From NCBI RefSeq assembly GCF_004664715.2, contig NC_051068.1, positions 53,516,953-53,580,952 of the forward strand: a stretch of DNA of 64,000 bases. Direction: 5' to 3'. Shown here piece by piece: positions 61,858 through 64,000 of the stretch (positions within the stretch are counted from its first letter, which is position 1; each line of letters opens with the position of its first letter). This DNA is from Peromyscus leucopus. Taxonomy: Eukaryota > Chordata > Mammalia > Rodentia > Cricetidae. Position numbers and translations under genes: made by a program. Under the pieces are notes generated by a model. That model was not told the DNA's origin and did no database searches. It saw nothing but the letters and a program-made list of their open reading frames with translations.

Positions 61858-62037
61858 AGACATGGTGCTGTAGAAGGAGCTAGGAGTCCTACATCTTGAT
61901 CCACAGGCAGCAGGAAGTGAACTTGACACACTTTCTTTAACAATGCCTCACCATACTCCAACAAGGCCACACCTCCTAATAGTGCCAATAATTATAAGCC
62001 TATGGGGGGCAATTATATTCAAACTACCACAATATCA

Positions 62038-64000
62038 GTGTGAGTCTTCTGAATCTATCTTTCTGTCCATATTGCTTTGTATATTTTTGTTGTAACAAAG
62101 ATGCTCCCAAACATGTCAGACAAGGTATCATCATCAAGGAATAGGTAGAAGAAAGATTAGAAAAAAGCTAAGAGATAATTGCCCAGGGAAGTAGAATCAT
62201 TAAAGGTGAATTGACACAAGTCTTATTAGCTACTTAAACTCTGGGGTAGATTTTATGGTGTGTGTTTATATATAATCAAATTACAATGCTCTGAAAAATT
62301 TCCAAGAAATTTTATAATACAAAGTGAAAAGTGAATGGTGTTCCTATTATCAAATTTAATAGGTAGACAAAATATTCTTCTTATTTTAAAAATTGATCAA
62401 CATATCAGAAAATACTTTGAAATAATATTAAAACTGATTTATATAAACAGATATTAATATGTTGCTATAACTAAAATACTGTGTCAGTGATTATTTAGCC
62501 TATTTGTCCTTATAAAATGTATGTCAAAGATGTGTATCATAAAGTCATGCTGGCTGTATTCTGTTAGGACTGGCTCAAGAATATCAAAGTTGTGTGATAT
62601 GATATTCTTCCTGCTTTCATGAAATAGTATATTTAAATCACTGGGAGCTTCTTGAACTTTGACAAACCATTTAACCTTCAATGTTGAGCTATTTCTCCTC
62701 TCACTACGTAAAATAAATTATCATATTGAACTTGCATAATTAATTTATCAGACCTGCATACCTCAGTTTGTTTTATCTCCACATGTCATGTTACAAAACT
62801 GGTCTTTCTTCTATCACACTTTTTCTACTCATTCTGTGTGTCAATAATTTAAAATCAGTAACATTGTCATTCTCTTTTACATTATTCTCCTCCCATTTTT
62901 TAGACTTCTTCAGACTCTACTGTTATAAACACACAAATAATAATACCATCATAAAATTAAATGACAACTAGAGAAAATGAAACAACACATCATGTGAACA
63001 AAAACACACAACTCAAGTCACTCTTTACTAGTTAGGTTTATCATGAAAATTTTTATCAGTGTGTACATGTCATAGTATCCTTTTCTTTACCTGAATAATT
63101 CCAATATTGCTTCTAAACCCACATGAGAAACAAAATAGTATTTTATCTGAAGGCAAAGATTCTACCTATCTCAATAACTCTAATGAGCACTTTAAAGAGA
63201 TAATTGTACTTGACCTCTGAGAAGAATCTATACAACTGAAAACTCACTTCATAAATAATGCATTACCTGGGACTCTATGATTTCTTGCACACAGGTTTTT
63301 TAATCCCACCAATTTCTGTCTTTCCATTCTCTTTCACTGGATAATTAAACTTTATTTTTTCCTCATTTTTGAATATTTAATTCTATAATATTTTATTTAA
63401 CTGTCTTCTCCTCATAAAGACTGTGGTTATTTACATAGAAGCAAATGGTTTCAAATTTTATGTATCTTCTAGAAATAGTCTCCTATGAATTCTGAACCTT
63501 AGGATCTGTCTTCCTTGAATCCACAGTTCTCTTACCTTGTTTCACTGTATTTTAAGTTATGAGGCAGAAATTAGTAAGGGAAAATAGATTTAGATGTAGT
63601 TTGGCTAAGCAAGAAAAAGACAACTACTTTCCACCATTCCTACAGCAATGTTACCATTTTATAGAAAATATAAAACAAAATTCATGAAATTATATACATA
63701 TAACATAATTATATATATACATATATATATATATATATTCTGAATACATGTGACATATATGAGTTAAGTCACTACAACTATGGGTTTTTCCCTATGAAAA
63801 CCCTTCCTACTCTGGTGGGCACTAGATCTTTCCTTTCCCTCATCAGGAATTTCTGAGGAACTCTTCATTCTCTGTAATCCATTATTTCAGGAGTTTGATG
63901 GCTGAGGGGAATGCAAGAGGATGTCTCCTATCCCATCAGAATTTTTGCATAGGATTATAGTTACATTTACACATAAAAAATAAATTGAAAAATCTTGCTG
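62038..64000. other. Intronic sequence, single copy, AT-rich
   Basis: A TA-rich run lies at 63690-63742. No repeat, exon or RNA gene was recognised to the end of the window. Confidence 0.5.

Larger units (their letters stand above)
59690..62037 (+). mobile_element. Composite rodent element with terminal direct repeats (LTR-like)
   Basis: The segments 59690 to about 60000 and 61234-62037 (less a 484 bp insertion) are copies of the same roughly 315 bp unit. Shared blocks are 'aacatttaattggggctgg', 'tttcagaggttta', 'agttctacatctt' (gtcctacatctt in the second), 'acacctcctaatagtgcc' variants and 'tatgggggcc' variants. The unit starts near TGTGTTAG and the second copy ends CTACCACA, giving TG...CA ends. 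The roughly 1.2 kb between them ('ccaacatcttgcagtctcc', 'ctgccaagttgtattgcttg', 'cagtccctggtaccaac') has no open frame. I read it as a non-autonomous LTR retroelement; the database name is not asserted. Confidence 0.65.

Overview
This window looks like nuclear DNA of a cricetid-type rodent (hamster, vole, deer mouse or woodrat group). The evidence is the repeat content: B1 SINEs with a hamster/vole-like body (gccgggcggtggtggcgcacg ... ggcgcaaagctacacagag), B2 SINEs, antisense rodent LINE-1, solo LTRs of a type I associate with cricetid rodents, and many long CA/GA/TA microsatellites. The organism is inferred from repeats, not from a marker gene.

I can support one coding segment. It is a short exon on the + strand at 6183..6325, with its start codon at 6200 and a consensus splice donor at 6326. 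It encodes a signal peptide and the first mature residues of a secreted protein. I recognise this as the N terminus of follistatin-like 5 (Fstl5), a secreted follistatin/EF-hand/Ig-domain glycoprotein expressed mainly in brain. On this reading 1..6182 is the intron upstream of the first coding exon and 6326..64000 is part of the next, very long intron. I looked for the following exon (follistatin/Kazal region) and did not find it.

The rest is intronic DNA built from nested retroelements. By region: 0-6 kb, microsatellites, a B1-bearing LTR-like repeat, and an antisense L1 split by a solo LTR. 6-20 kb, the exon followed by SINEs, a small inverted L1 3' end, a young B1 with a perfect target-site duplication, and an ancient L1. 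20-29 kb, two nested retroelements, a LINE ORF1-like block, and a 2.65 kb L1 in which the ORF2 part is inverted relative to the 3' UTR, as expected from twin priming. 29-33 kb, a repeat-poor tract. 33-43 kb, an antisense L1, several medium-reiteration LTR-like repeats, an unexplained open frame at 36.1-36.9 kb, and a small exon-like ORF at 40.9 kb. 43-56 kb, B2, three B1 copies and two further antisense L1s. 56-64 kb, a solo LTR and a composite element with terminal direct repeats interrupted by a 484 bp insertion.

No RNA gene, CRISPR array, origin or operon is present. No previously undescribed system was found. The most useful leads are the twin-primed L1, the decayed open frame at 36 kb, the small exon-like ORF at 40.9 kb and the composite LTR element at 59.7-62.0 kb. 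Nearly all other open frames are read-through of CA/GA repeats, L1 fragments, or chance.
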